From positions 1 to 38,314 of the forward strand of contig PDSA01000034.1 of assembly GCA_002748285.1 (NCBI GenBank): a stretch of 38,314 nucleotides of DNA. The letters are read 5' to 3'. This document shows, piece after piece, positions 18,808 to 27,755 of this stretch. The stretch's first letter is position 1, and the number at the start of each line of letters is the position of its first letter. Source of the DNA: Rhodobacterales bacterium. GTDB taxonomy: Bacteria > Pseudomonadota > Alphaproteobacteria > Rhodobacterales > Rhodobacteraceae. The translations under genes and the position numbers were made by a program. The notes beneath the pieces were generated by a model, which searched no databases, was not told where the DNA came from, and worked only from the letters and a program-made list of their open reading frames with translations.

Positions 18808-19746
18808 ATGCAGATTATTCGCGATTATCAGTTTACCCTCCCTCAGGATTGCGGGGCCAGCGTGGCCATCGGCAATTTCGACGGTGTGCATCTGGGTCAT
18901 CAGGCGGTGATCGATATCGCCGCAGACCACGCCAAACGCCTGAACTGCCCGCTGGGCGTGATGACCTTTGAGCCCCACCCGCGCCAATATTTCGCCCCCG
19001 ACGGCCCGGCCTTTCGCCTGATGAGCGCCGAAAGCCGCGCCAACCGGTTGCAAAAACTGGGGGTAGAAAAGCTCTATGAGATCAATTTCAACGATGCGCT
19101 CTCCTCACTCAGCGCACGGGATTTTGCCCAAAATGTGATCAAGGACGGGCTGGATCTGAAACATGTGGTGATTGGTCAGGATTTCCGCTTTGGCAACCAG
19201 CGCGATGGCAGCGCACGGGATTTGCAGGCCTTCGGGCAGGAAATCGGCTTTGGCGTCACCATTGCCGAGCTGATCGAGGTCGCCGATACCGAGGTCTCCT
19301 CGACCGCGATCCGCAATGATCTGAGCAATGGCAACCCCGAAGCCGCCGCGCTGAAGCTGGGCCATTTTCACCGCATTGATGGCGAAGTGATCCGTGGCGA
19401 GCAACGCGGCCGCCTGCTGGGCTTTCCCACCGCCAATATGTCGATCACCGGCCTGCATCCGCCCAAATTCGGGGTGTATGCGGTGAAAATCGACGTGCTG
19501 TCCGGGCCCTATGCCGGCAGCTATGACGGTGCGGCCAGCATCGGGGTGCGGCCGATGTTTGACGGCCATATCGCCAATCTGGAAACCCATATTTTCGATT
19601 TCGAGGGCGATATTTACGGGGTGCATGTTTCGGTGGCTCTGGTCGAATATCTGCGCCCCGAAGCCAAGTTTGACAGCCTGGATGATCTGATCGCGCAAAT
19701 GCGCAGCGATTGCGCCCGGGCCCGCGATATTCTGGCTGATGTCTAA
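18808..19746 (+). CDS. ribF: Bifunctional riboflavin kinase / FAD synthetase RibF
   Basis: RibF makes FMN and then FAD from riboflavin. The 312-residue protein has the N-terminal nucleotidyltransferase domain with I-G-N-F-D-G-V-H-L-G-H at residues 21-31. The C-terminal riboflavin kinase domain has R-G-R-L-L-G-F-P-T-A-N near 200-210, and the downstream S-I-G-V-R-P-M-F is the conserved kinase segment. Length and motifs are standard. It begins 15 bases after the MaoC gene, and its end overlaps the YcgN-like gene by 8 bases. No FMN riboswitch is visible upstream. Confidence 0.95.
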   Translation: MQIIRDYQFTLPQDCGASVAIGNFDGVHLGHQAVIDIAADHAKRLNCPLGVMTFEPHPRQYFAPDGPAFRLMSAESRANRLQKLGVEKLYEINFNDALSSLSARDFAQNVIKDGLDLKHVVIGQDFRFGNQRDGSARDLQAFGQEIGFGVTIAELIEVADTEVSSTAIRNDLSNGNPEAAALKLGHFHRIDGEVIRGEQRGRLLGFPTANMSITGLHPPKFGVYAVKIDVLSGPYAGSYDGAASIGVRPMFDGHIANLETHIFDFEGDIYGVHVSVALVEYLRPEAKFDSLDDLIAQMRSDCARARDILADV

Positions 19747-20230
19747 ACCGGCCAAAATCGCGCCGCAGCCGCCCCAAAATACCCGCCTGCGCCCCCGCTT
19801 CTGGGAACGGGTGCCGCTGAAACAGCTGAACCCGGCGGAATGGGAAGCGCTGTGCGATGGCTGCGGCAAATGCTGCCTGAACAAGCTGGAAGACGAAGAA
19901 ACCGGCCAAGTGGTGTTTACCCGGATCGCCTGCCGTTTGTTGGATTGCGACAGCTGCCGTTGCGGCCAATATGACATCCGCCACCAATTCGTGCCCGAAT
20001 GTGTGCGCCTGAGCCCGGACAATATCAGCGAGATCGCCTATTGGATGCCCGCCAGCTGTGCTTATCGGCGCATTTACGAGGGCAAGCCGCTTTATGACTG
20101 GCACCCGCTGATCTCGGGGCGGGCGCAATCTGTGCATGAGGCCGGAGCCTCGGTGCGCGGCTGGACAATCCCCGAATTCGAAATCCCCGTTGAAGAATGG
20201 GAAGACTATATCATTGAGGAGCCCCTGTGA
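19739..20230 (+). CDS. YcgN family cysteine-cluster protein (UPF0260)
   Basis: This 163-residue protein carries the family cysteine pattern: W-E-A-L-C-D-G-C-G-K-C-C-L-N-K-L near residues 37-52, then C-R-L-L-D-C-D-S-C-R-C and later the C in P-A-S-C-A-Y-R. These clustered cysteines suggest metal or Fe-S binding; the biochemical role is not settled. The start codon lies inside the ribF end (8-base overlap) and its stop touches the aldolase start, so it is translated as part of this operon. Confidence 0.9.
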   Translation: MSKPAKIAPQPPQNTRLRPRFWERVPLKQLNPAEWEALCDGCGKCCLNKLEDEETGQVVFTRIACRLLDCDSCRCGQYDIRHQFVPECVRLSPDNISEIAYWMPASCAYRRIYEGKPLYDWHPLISGRAQSVHEAGASVRGWTIPEFEIPVEEWEDYIIEEPL

Positions 20231-21279
20231 TGTTTTTTGCCTCTGACAATACCGGCCCGGTGCATCCGCAAGTTCTGGCGGCTCTGGAGCAAGCCAATCA
20301 GGGCTATGCCATGCCCTATGGCGGCGATGGTCTGATGGCGCGCTTGCAGGATCAGATCCGGGATGTGTTCGAAGCCCCGCAGGCGGTGGTTTATCTAGTG
20401 TCCACCGGCACCGCCGCCAATTCTCTGGCGCTGGCGACTTTGGCCGATCCGTGGCAGACGATTTTCTGCACCGATGTGGCGCATATCCACGAGGATGAAT
20501 GCAACGCCCCTGAGTTTTTCACCGGCGGTGCCAAGCTCACCCCCATCCCCAGCCATAATGGCAAGCTGCGCCCCGAAGATTTGCACCGTAGCATCGAGGC
20601 CGAGGAAACCCGCGGTGTGCATGGCCCTCAGCGCGGGCCGTTGTCGATCACGCAGGTCACCGAGCGGGGCAGCGTCTATGATCTGGCTGAAATCAAGGCG
20701 CTGTGCGAAGTCGCCCACAGCTATAATCTGCCCTGCCATATGGACGGGGCGCGTTTTGCCAATGCGCTGGTGACGCTGGGATGCAGCCCGGCGGAGATGA
20801 CATGGCAGGCCGGGATTGATGCGCTCAGCTTCGGGGCGACGAAAAACGGCTGTATGGCGGCTGAGGCGGTGATTTTCTTTGATCCGAAACATGCCTGGGA
20901 ATTTGAGCTGCGGCGCAAGCGCGGCGGGCATTTGCCGTCGAAAAATCGGTTTATGGCGGCGCAGATGCTGGCCTATTTGCAGGATGATCTGTGGCTGAAC
21001 AGCGCCCGCGCCGCCAATGCCGCCACCGCCCGGCTGGCCCGGGGGCTGCGGAGGGTGGATGGCTGTCAGTTTCTGTTCGAACCGCAAGCCAACATCATTT
21101 TCGCCGGCTTCAGCCGCGCCGCCCATAAACGGCTGCATCAGGCCGGAGCGCAGTATTATCTGTGGCAAGGGCAGTTAGACGGCGCAGATGATACCGAAAT
21201 TCTGACCGCCCGGATGGTCACTGACTGGTCGGCACAGGATCAGGATATTGACCGCTTTCTGGAACTGGCCCATGGTTAG
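20230..21279 (+). CDS. ltaE: Low-specificity threonine aldolase family PLP enzyme
   Basis: This 349-residue fold-type I PLP enzyme begins M-F-F-A-S-D-N-T-G-P. It has H-M-D-G-A-R-F-A-N-A with the cofactor-binding aspartate and F-G-A-T-K-N-G, where K205 is the Schiff-base lysine. The family cleaves L-threonine or allo-threonine to glycine and acetaldehyde. The ATG at 20230 overlaps the TGA of the preceding gene; a GTG one codon upstream is also possible. Several proteins of this branch act on other beta-hydroxy amino acids, so substrate range is uncertain. Confidence 0.88.
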   Translation: MFFASDNTGPVHPQVLAALEQANQGYAMPYGGDGLMARLQDQIRDVFEAPQAVVYLVSTGTAANSLALATLADPWQTIFCTDVAHIHEDECNAPEFFTGGAKLTPIPSHNGKLRPEDLHRSIEAEETRGVHGPQRGPLSITQVTERGSVYDLAEIKALCEVAHSYNLPCHMDGARFANALVTLGCSPAEMTWQAGIDALSFGATKNGCMAAEAVIFFDPKHAWEFELRRKRGGHLPSKNRFMAAQMLAYLQDDLWLNSARAANAATARLARGLRRVDGCQFLFEPQANIIFAGFSRAAHKRLHQAGAQYYLWQGQLDGADDTEILTARMVTDWSAQDQDIDRFLELAHG

Positions 21280-21324
21280 AGACAAACCTTGCCAGCCCCG
21301 AAACAAGCCTCTAAACCCTTCGCC

Positions 21325-21828
21325 ATGACCCTATCCATCAGCAAACTGATCGCCACGTTTTTCTATACCGGCCTGCTGCGCCCGGCTCCGGGCAGCTGGG
21401 GGTCGGCGGCGGCGATACCAGTGGGGTATCTGCTCCATGTGGCCGGGGGCTTCCCGGCGCTGATGGGGGCGGTGGTGTTGGTGTTTTTTATCGGCTGGTG
21501 GGCGACTTGGGCCCAGACCCGCGGGCAGGACAATCACGACCCCAGCGAGATCGTGATCGACGAAGTCGCCGGCCAGTGGATCGCCCTGTTGCCGCTGTCC
21601 GCCGGGATGTGGTTTGCCGGGCAGGATCCGTGGCTGTTCCCCTATCCCGGCTGGGTGAGCGCCTTTATCTTTTTCCGCCTGTTTGACATCCTCAAACCCG
21701 GCCCGGTGGGCTGGGCGGATCGCAAATCCACCGCGTTCGGCGTGATGCTGGATGATGTCATCGCCGGTGTGATGGCCGCCATCGTGGTCACAGCCGCCGC
21801 GGCCTTTAGCCATCCGGTCTTGATGTGA
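21325..21828 (+). CDS. pgpA: Phosphatidylglycerophosphatase A
   Basis: PgpA removes phosphate from phosphatidylglycerophosphate in the inner membrane. The 167-residue protein has I-A-T-F-F-Y-T-G-L-L-R-P-A-P-G-S-W-G-S near its start and D-P-S-E-I-V-I-D-E-V-A-G-Q-W-I in the middle, both typical of PgpA, with four hydrophobic segments. The frame is open upstream to a TTG at 21289, but the ATG at 21325 starts at the conserved region. Its stop overlaps the GTG start of the next gene by four bases. Confidence 0.92.
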   Translation: MTLSISKLIATFFYTGLLRPAPGSWGSAAAIPVGYLLHVAGGFPALMGAVVLVFFIGWWATWAQTRGQDNHDPSEIVIDEVAGQWIALLPLSAGMWFAGQDPWLFPYPGWVSAFIFFRLFDILKPGPVGWADRKSTAFGVMLDDVIAGVMAAIVVTAAAAFSHPVLM

Positions 21829-22307
21829 CCGGGCTGGTGGAAACCCTCCTGACCGCCTGCCGGGAGCAGGGCCAGACCATTGCCACCGCCGAAAGCTGCA
21901 CCGCCGGGATGTTGGCCGCCGCGCTGACCGATCCGGCCGGAGCCTCTGCGGTGTTTGAGCGCGGCTTTGTCACCTATTCCAACACCGCCAAGCGCGAGAT
22001 GTTGGGGGTGAGTGCCGACAGCCTACAGCGTTTCGGCGCGGTGTCTGAACAGGTGGCGCGTGAAATGGCCAGCGGGGCGCTGAACCGTTCCGGCACTGAT
22101 CTGAGCGTTGCGATCACCGGCATTGCCGGGCCCGGGGGCTCGGATCACAAACCCGAAGGCCGGGTGTGTTTTGCCACCGCCCGCAAGGGGCAGGATGTGC
22201 GTTCGGAAACCGTTGAATTCGGCCCTCTGGGGCGGGCCCAAGTGCGGCAAGCGGCCACCGAACATGCGCTGAAGCTGCTCTGGCAGCGGATTGCCACAAG
22301 CGGCTGA
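21825..22307 (+). CDS. pncC: CinA C-terminal family protein, nicotinamide-nucleotide amidase PncC
   Basis: This 160-residue protein is the stand-alone CinA C-terminal domain. It has T-I-A-T-A-E-S-C-T-A-G-M-L-A near residues 18-31 with the catalytic serine, G-F-V-T-Y-S-N-T-A-K, and I-T-G-I-A-G-P-G-G-S. PncC deamidates NMN to nicotinate mononucleotide in NAD recycling. A GTG start overlaps the pgpA stop as GTGA, so the two are coupled; this pairing is common in alphaproteobacteria. Confidence 0.9.
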   Translation: MTGLVETLLTACREQGQTIATAESCTAGMLAAALTDPAGASAVFERGFVTYSNTAKREMLGVSADSLQRFGAVSEQVAREMASGALNRSGTDLSVAITGIAGPGGSDHKPEGRVCFATARKGQDVRSETVEFGPLGRAQVRQAATEHALKLLWQRIATSG

Positions 22308-22400
22308 AACCGGGTCCGGCTTAAGGCCGATTGGCGCGTTGCACCTTGGCGCGAAACCCGCTAGAGATCAGCAAAACATATGACCAATGGAGTGCACGAT

Positions 22401-23687
22401 ATGACCGAACCTTTACGCCTTGGAATTGCCGGTCTGGGCACTGTTGGGGTGGGCGTTGTCAAGATCATCCGCCAAAAGGCCAATCTGCTGGCTGCCCGCA
22501 CCGGGCGTCCGGTGGTGATTTCGGCGGTCTCGGCCCGCTCGAAAGACAAGGATCGCGGCGTCAACCTGTCGGATTACGCGTGGGAAGACGACCCGGTTGC
22601 GCTGGCCACCCGCGATGATGTGGATGTGTTCGTTGAATTGATCGGGGGCTCGGAAGGGCCGGCGAAACAGGCGACCGAAGCCGCGATTGCCGCCGGCAAA
22701 GACGTGGTCACAGCCAATAAGGCGCTGCTGGCGGTGCATGGTCAGCAACTGGCCAGCGCGGCCGAGGCCGCCGATCGCGTGATCCGTTTTGAGGCTGCCG
22801 TGGCCGGGGGCATCCCGGTGGTCAAAGCGCTGACCGAAGGGCTGGCCGGCAATCAGATCGACCGGGTGATGGGGGTGATGAACGGCACCTGCAACTATAT
22901 TCTGACGCGTATGGAAAGCTCGGGCCTGCCTTATGAGGATATTTTCGAGGAAGCCAACCAGCTGGGTTACCTCGAAGCCGACCCCAATCTGGATGTGGGC
23001 GGCATTGATGCGGGGCACAAGCTGGCGCTGCTGGCCGCGATTGCTTTTGGCACCAAGGTGAATTTTGACGGGGTCGATCTGGAAGGCATCGGCCGGATCA
23101 CCATTGCCGACATCAAGCAAGCCGCCGATATGGGGTATCGGATCAAGCTGCTGGGGGTGGCGCAAATGACCGGGCGCGGGCTGGAGCAACGCATGTCGCC
23201 CTGTCTGGTGCCCGCCAACAGCCCGCTGGGTCAGCTCGAAGGCGGCACCAATATGGTGGTGCTGGAAGGTGATCATGTCGGCCAGATCGTGCTGCGCGGG
23301 GCCGGGGCGGGCGAAGGGCCGACGGCTTCGGCGGTGATGTCGGATGTTCTGGACATTGCCCGGGACATCCGGGTGTCGACCTTCGGCCAGCCGGCTGACA
23401 CGCTGGAAAACGCCAGAGCCGCGGCCTCGACCACGCCTGCGCCTTACTATCTGCGCATGGAGCTACATGACAAACCCGGCGCTCTGGCCAAAATCGCCAC
23501 CGCTTTGGGCAATGAGGGCGTGTCGGTGGACCGGATGCGACAATACAGCCATCAGGACGGCCCAGCGCCGGTGTTGATCGTCACCCACAAAACCACCCGC
23601 GCGGCACTGGATCTGGCGATCAAGGGCTTTGCCGCAACCGGGGTTGTGGCCACGGATCCGGTGGTGCTGCGCATTGAAACCGTCTGA
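22401..23687 (+). CDS. hom: Homoserine dehydrogenase
   Basis: Hom reduces aspartate semialdehyde to homoserine for threonine and methionine synthesis. The 428-residue protein has the NAD(P)-binding G-I-A-G-L-G-T-V-G near its start, then N-K-A-L-L-A-V-H-G, E-A-A-V-A-G-G-I-P-V, and N-G-T-C-N-Y-I-L-T-R-M, the substrate-site signature. A C-terminal ACT domain begins near Y-L-R-M-E-L-H-D-K-P-G-A-L-A, indicating threonine feedback. I chose the ATG at 22401 because GGAG lies 10 bases upstream; an in-frame ATG at 22380 is the alternative. Confidence 0.95.
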   Translation: MTEPLRLGIAGLGTVGVGVVKIIRQKANLLAARTGRPVVISAVSARSKDKDRGVNLSDYAWEDDPVALATRDDVDVFVELIGGSEGPAKQATEAAIAAGKDVVTANKALLAVHGQQLASAAEAADRVIRFEAAVAGGIPVVKALTEGLAGNQIDRVMGVMNGTCNYILTRMESSGLPYEDIFEEANQLGYLEADPNLDVGGIDAGHKLALLAAIAFGTKVNFDGVDLEGIGRITIADIKQAADMGYRIKLLGVAQMTGRGLEQRMSPCLVPANSPLGQLEGGTNMVVLEGDHVGQIVLRGAGAGEGPTASAVMSDVLDIARDIRVSTFGQPADTLENARAAASTTPAPYYLRMELHDKPGALAKIATALGNEGVSVDRMRQYSHQDGPAPVLIVTHKTTRAALDLAIKGFAATGVVATDPVVLRIETV

Positions 23688-23714
23688 TGCGCCATCGCCA
23701 TATCAGGAGGCTCC

Positions 23715-24281
23715 ATGACCCGAGCGCTGTTGCTGATTGATATTCAACACGGCTTTGACGATCCCTATTGGGGCCAACGCAACAACCCGCAGGCCGAGGC
23801 CAATGCCGCCCGGCTGCTGAGCCGTTGGCGGGAAACGGGAGGGCCGGTTTTCCATGTCCGCCACCTTAGCCGCAATCCACTCAGCCCTCTGCAAGCGGGG
23901 ACATCCGGGGCAGCGTTTAACCCGCTGGTCGCGCCCCGGCCCGGAGAACCCGCACTAGAGAAATCCGTCAATTCTGCCTTTATCGGCACCGGCTTGCAGC
24001 AGCTATTGCAGGAACGGGCGGTGCGCGATCTGGTGATCTGTGGGCTGACCACGCCGCATTGTGTGTCGACCTCGGCCCGGATGGCGGCCAATCTGGGCTA
24101 TGGCGTGGTGCTGGCCCATGATGCCTGCGCCGCCTTTACCATCTGCGCCGATACCTCTTGGCAACCCTCTGCCCCGGCCCCAAGCGCAGAGCAAATCCAC
24201 ACCGCCGCGATCAATCATTTGCATGGCGAATTTGTCAGCGCCCAAAGCACCGAGACGATCCTTGGACACGCCCATGGCTGA
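23715..24281 (+). CDS. Isochorismatase-family cysteine hydrolase
   Basis: This 188-residue protein has the family catalytic triad: D9 in L-L-I-D-I-Q, K83 in E-K-S-V-N-S-A-F, and C116 in T-T-P-H-C-V-S-T-S. The C-terminal H-D-A-C-A-A-F is also conserved. Members hydrolyse amides or vinyl ethers such as nicotinamide, ureidoacrylate or N-carbamoyl compounds; the substrate here is unknown. A strong AGGAGG site precedes the ATG. The end overlaps recJ by 8 bases, so the two are co-translated. Confidence 0.88.
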   Translation: MTRALLLIDIQHGFDDPYWGQRNNPQAEANAARLLSRWRETGGPVFHVRHLSRNPLSPLQAGTSGAAFNPLVAPRPGEPALEKSVNSAFIGTGLQQLLQERAVRDLVICGLTTPHCVSTSARMAANLGYGVVLAHDACAAFTICADTSWQPSAPAPSAEQIHTAAINHLHGEFVSAQSTETILGHAHG

Positions 24282-26016
24282 TTTCCTGAATGTCTCGCAC
24301 TCACTAACCGGGCGGCGCTGGCGCGGCCCCGATGCCAATCAGGACCGTCTGGCACAGGCCATGGCACAAAGCACCCCCCTGCCCTTGCCGCTCTGCCGCA
24401 TTCTGGTGCGCCGCGGGGTCAGCGCCGAAGACGCTCCGCTGTTCCTGTCCCCCACCCTGCGCGATCTGCTGCCGGACCCGCTATCGTTCAAAGACATGCA
24501 GCCCGCCGCCAGCCGCCTTGTGCAAGCCGCCAAAGCCCGCGAAAACATCGCGATTTTCGCCGATTACGATGTGGACGGAGCGACCTCGGCCGCGTTGCTG
24601 CTGGATTGGCTGGGGCAGATGGGGGTATCCCCCACCCTCTATGTGCCTGACCGGCTGACCGAAGGCTATGGCCCCAATATCCCCGCCATGCAAAAGCTGG
24701 CCCAAAGCCATTCTCTGATCATCTGCGTCGATTGCGGCACGATGGCACATGAGGCAATCAGCGCCGCTGCCCCGGCGGATGTGGTGGTGCTGGATCACCA
24801 TCTGGGCGGCGAAACCCTGCCCGAAGCGCTGGCCGTGGTCAATCCAAACCGGCAGGATGAAAGCGGCGATCACAGCCAGCTCTGCGCCGCTGGCGTGGTG
24901 TTTCTGGCCTTGGTCGAGGCCAACCGGCAACTGCGGCAAACCGGCAGCAGCGGGCCCGATCTGATGGCCATGCTCGATCTGGTGGCCCTTGGCACGGTGG
25001 CCGATGTCGCGCCGCTGACCGGGGTGAACCGGGCGCTGGTGCGTCAGGGGCTGAAGGTGATGGCGCATCGCAACCGTATCGGTCTGGTGGCGCTGGCGGA
25101 TCGGGCGAAAATCGACAGCGCCCCCAGCGCCTATCATCTGGGCTTTGTGCTGGGGCCGCGCATCAATGCGGGCGGGCGGATCGGCAAGGCCGATCTGGGG
25201 GCAAGGCTGCTGTCCTGCGCCAACCCGCATCAGGCCAGCGCCATGGCCGAACGGCTGGAACAACTGAACACCGAACGCCGCCAGATCGAAAATCAGGTGC
25301 GCGATCAGGCCATTGAGCAGGCGCAAGAGCGCGGGCTGGACGCTCCGCTGGTCTGGGCCGCGGGCGAAGGCTGGCATCCCGGCGTGGTCGGGATCGTCGC
25401 TTCGCGCCTGAAAGAAGCCACCAACCGCCCGGCGGTCGTGATTGGGCTGGAGGGCGACAGCGGCACGGGCTCGGGCCGGTCGGTCTCTGGGGTCGATCTG
25501 GGCGCGGCGATTGCGCGGCTGGTGGCCGAGGAGCTGTTGCTAAAGGGCGGCGGTCACAAAATGGCCGCCGGTCTGACCGTGGCCCGCGATCAGCTGGACG
25601 CCGCCATGCAGCGCCTGAGCGATCTTCTGGCCAAACAGGGCGCCGGAGCCGCTGGCCCCGCCGATCTGAAACTGGACGGGCTGCTGATGCCCGGCGCGGC
25701 CACGGTCGAATTGATCCAGCAGCTGGATCAGGCCGGCCCGTTCGGCGCCGCCGCCCCGGCCCCGCGTTTCGCTTTTGCCGATGCCCAGATCACCTTTGCC
25801 AAACGCATTGGCGAAAGCCATTTGAAGCTCACCTTTAGCGATGGGCTGGGCGCGCGGATCGAAGCAATTGCCTTCGGAGCCTTCGACAGCGCTCTGGGCC
25901 CGACCCTGCTGGAACATGGCGGCGCACGGTTTCATCTGGCCGGACGGCTTGAGATCAACACATGGGGCGGCCGCGCCCGTGTGCAGCTGCGGCTCGAGGA
26001 TGCGGCCCCGGCGTGA
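24274..26016 (+). CDS. recJ: Single-stranded-DNA-specific exonuclease RecJ
   Basis: RecJ is a 5'-3' single-strand exonuclease in recombination and mismatch repair. The 580-residue protein has the DHH-family motifs I-F-A-D-Y-D-V-D-G-A-T-S near residue 90, V-D-C-G-T near 152, and D-H-H at 174-176. The DHHA1 domain has G-R-S-V-S-G-V-D-L and G-G-G-H-K-M-A-A-G-L. All metal-binding motifs are present. The ATG at 24274 gives M-A-D-F-L-N-V, the usual alphaproteobacterial start; the frame is open further upstream only inside the preceding gene. Confidence 0.94.
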   Translation: MADFLNVSHSLTGRRWRGPDANQDRLAQAMAQSTPLPLPLCRILVRRGVSAEDAPLFLSPTLRDLLPDPLSFKDMQPAASRLVQAAKARENIAIFADYDVDGATSAALLLDWLGQMGVSPTLYVPDRLTEGYGPNIPAMQKLAQSHSLIICVDCGTMAHEAISAAAPADVVVLDHHLGGETLPEALAVVNPNRQDESGDHSQLCAAGVVFLALVEANRQLRQTGSSGPDLMAMLDLVALGTVADVAPLTGVNRALVRQGLKVMAHRNRIGLVALADRAKIDSAPSAYHLGFVLGPRINAGGRIGKADLGARLLSCANPHQASAMAERLEQLNTERRQIENQVRDQAIEQAQERGLDAPLVWAAGEGWHPGVVGIVASRLKEATNRPAVVIGLEGDSGTGSGRSVSGVDLGAAIARLVAEELLLKGGGHKMAAGLTVARDQLDAAMQRLSDLLAKQGAGAAGPADLKLDGLLMPGAATVELIQQLDQAGPFGAAAPAPRFAFADAQITFAKRIGESHLKLTFSDGLGARIEAIAFGAFDSALGPTLLEHGGARFHLAGRLEINTWGGRARVQLRLEDAAPA

Positions 26017-26112
26017 TCCGATTTGGCCTGATGAAAAAAATATGTGATTTTCCGCAAAATCCCTCTTGCGCAAGCCCATGACTTTGCCTAGATACGCCTC
26101 ACGCTAAACAGT

Positions 26113-26187
26113 GGCCCGTTCGTCTATCGGTTAGGACGCCAGGTTTTCAACCTGGAAAGAGGGGTTCGATTCCCCTACGGGCTGCCA
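26113..26187 (+). tRNA. tRNA-Glu (UUC)
   Basis: The acceptor arms GGCCCGT and ACGGGCT pair over seven positions, with a G-U first pair. The anticodon stem CCAGG/CCTGG encloses the loop TTTTCAA, giving anticodon TTC. The T-arm AGGGGTTCGATTCCCCT is canonical, and CCA is encoded at 26185-26187. The 3' half is the likely integration site of the island that follows. Confidence 0.96.
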
Positions 26188-26218
26188 CTTCTTCCGATAA
26201 CATACTGATTATCACAGA

Positions 26219-27283
26219 TTATTCCTTTTCTTTGTCCAACAACTTGGAAAGGTTGGACAATTTGCCTAGCTTTTTGAAGCCACTGTCGGCCAGCTTCGAG
26301 CGGTTTGCAGCCTTGGTGTAGGCCGAAGCTTGCGACGTGTCGGTGTGGGCAAGATAGGACGCAATCTCCCAGTCTGACGCCCCAGCATCAGCCAGCCTCG
26401 TCGCTCCCGCCTTCCGCAAGCCATGAATCGATCCCGGAACCCCAGCCTCGCGGCAACGATACTTGAACCAGTTCCCAAAGGAGGTAACCCTGTAAGGTTC
26501 CTGCACATTATCCTTGGGCAAAAACAGGTGCTGCCCTGGCGGGAGCAGCGCAAGCTCCTCGGCCAGTTCGGGGATTACCGGCAGGTCAGCTTCCACCCCT
26601 GTCTTGCCGCGCGCATACTCGATGCGAAGTCTGCCATCCTTGACACGGAGCATGTCCTTATTTGACTCACACAAGTCCTGCCGCGCCATTCCGGTATTAA
26701 GAGCGATGAGGATCGCCAACCTCGCCTTGGTGCCCTGCCCGTGGTGCATCAGGAACCGCGCAACTTCGGTTTCTGTCCAAGTATGGTAGCCACCCCTGCT
26801 TTCCTTGACACGATCCGCCAATTTTGCGGGGTTAGCTCCATCGTAGTCATGCTTCTTCGCCGCGAAATTATACAGCATCGAAAGGTTCTTCTTCACCGTG
26901 TTCGCTGCCGCCGGGCCATCTTTCTTGGCCATGAGCGCTTCGACATGTCGAACCTTCATGCGCGCAAAGGGCAAATCACCTGCTTGTTCACGAAGCCAAT
27001 CGAACTGATAGCGCAGAGTCTCTTTACGGATCGGCGATGAGTATTTGTAGCGGTCGCTGCAGAGAAACTGCTCGATGAGCCAGCCAATTGTATCCCTCAT
27101 GGCACGCGTCTTTGGCAGCTTCACGTGTTCCAATGCCGCTTCGTACGCCGCTTCAAAATCCGATGATCCGAAGGGGCCTGGTATATTCGTTCGGAAATCC
27201 CCCTTCTCGAAACGCCAGTAAATCCGCCCTTTCACAATATTTTTCCGAACATATGGATACTTCCTCCCTTTCCTGCGGCTCAT
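26219..27283 (-). CDS. Tyrosine-type site-specific integrase
   Basis: This 354-residue recombinase should catalyse integration and excision of the island. Catalytic residues are visible: R201 in N-T-G-M-A-R-Q-D-L, a candidate lysine K227, H287-G-L-R290 in S-I-H-G-L-R-K-A-G-A-T-R, H313 in Y-L-A-H-T-D and the nucleophile Y322 in A-S-A-Y-T-K-A. A core-binding domain spans about residues 60-160. The gene ends 32 bases from tRNA-Glu. Its start overlaps the stop of the 61-codon gene by four bases. It looks intact and therefore possibly active. Confidence 0.93.
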   Translation of the reverse strand: MSRRKGRKYPYVRKNIVKGRIYWRFEKGDFRTNIPGPFGSSDFEAAYEAALEHVKLPKTRAMRDTIGWLIEQFLCSDRYKYSSPIRKETLRYQFDWLREQAGDLPFARMKVRHVEALMAKKDGPAAANTVKKNLSMLYNFAAKKHDYDGANPAKLADRVKESRGGYHTWTETEVARFLMHHGQGTKARLAILIALNTGMARQDLCESNKDMLRVKDGRLRIEYARGKTGVEADLPVIPELAEELALLPPGQHLFLPKDNVQEPYRVTSFGNWFKYRCREAGVPGSIHGLRKAGATRLADAGASDWEIASYLAHTDTSQASAYTKAANRSKLADSGFKKLGKLSNLSKLLDKEKE

Positions 27284-27465
27284 TTCAACAGCCTGTCACA
27301 AGGATTGCTTCCACTGTCATTCAGGCTACCTTCCGGTACAATCACCACCCGACCGGTGCGATGATCCACCTCCACCCGACCGATCTTCAACCCTGCGGAA
27401 ATCGCCGCCGCGATGCTGCGGGCAACCTCACCTTTTGTGACAATTGCAGGACGGTTAGCCATCAT
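27280..27465 (-). CDS. Small protein of unknown function in the integrase module
   Basis: This 61-residue protein begins M-M-A-N-R-P-A-I-V-T-K-G-E-V-A-R and contains V-D-H-R-T-G-R-V-V-I-V-P. I do not recognise a named family. Four-base ATGA overlaps with both the upstream excisionase-like gene and the downstream integrase argue strongly that it is translated. Similar short proteins often accompany integrases in phage-like elements, so a role in recombination control is possible but only inferred. Confidence 0.7.
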   Translation of the reverse strand: MMANRPAIVTKGEVARSIAAAISAGLKIGRVEVDHRTGRVVIVPEGSLNDSGSNPCDRLLK

Positions 27466-27677
27466 TTCTTTCCTGAATCTGAGGTGTCGGGCTCGACCAT
27501 TTTTCGGGACAAGAACTCTTCGATAGCGTTTAACGGCAAATAATAGTTCGCACCAATCCTGATGTGACGTAGTTCACCGGTTCGAAGAAGGCTGCGTATC
27601 CTTCGCTCGGGCCAGCCCGTCTCTGACGCAAGCTGGCGCGGGGTAAGCAAATCTTGTGTCATATCTTCACTTTTCAT
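27462..27677 (-). CDS. AlpA/excisionase-like helix-turn-helix protein
   Basis: About 71 residues. The core L-L-T-P-R-Q-L-A-S-E-T-G-W-P-E-R-R-I-R-S-L-L-R-T is a MerR/AlpA-type HTH, followed by G-E-L-R-H-I-R-I-G-A-N-Y-Y-L-P and I-E-E-F-L, the typical excisionase-family wing. Such proteins bend att DNA or regulate the integrase. The ATG at 27677 is my choice; the ATG at 27662 is equally possible, and the frame is open further upstream without homology. It is the first gene of the minus-strand integrase module and diverges from the XRE gene. Confidence 0.8.
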   Translation of the reverse strand: MKSEDMTQDLLTPRQLASETGWPERRIRSLLRTGELRHIRIGANYYLPLNAIEEFLSRKMVEPDTSDSGKK

Positions 27678-27710
27678 TTGGGGTATATTATGCAACAATT
27701 GAGTACAGCT

Positions 27711-27727
27711 TGCCCCACAAAGGGGCA
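27711..27727. promoter_or_regulatory. Inverted repeat in the divergent island control region; possible operator
   Basis: TGCCCC and GGGGCA face each other around ACAAA, between the excisionase-like gene and the XRE gene. A related GGGCAC half-site lies at about 27742-27747. The position suits autoregulation by the XRE protein. Binding is inferred. Confidence 0.35.
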
Positions 27728-27755
27728 CATTTGAGACCATAGGGCACAAAATGAA

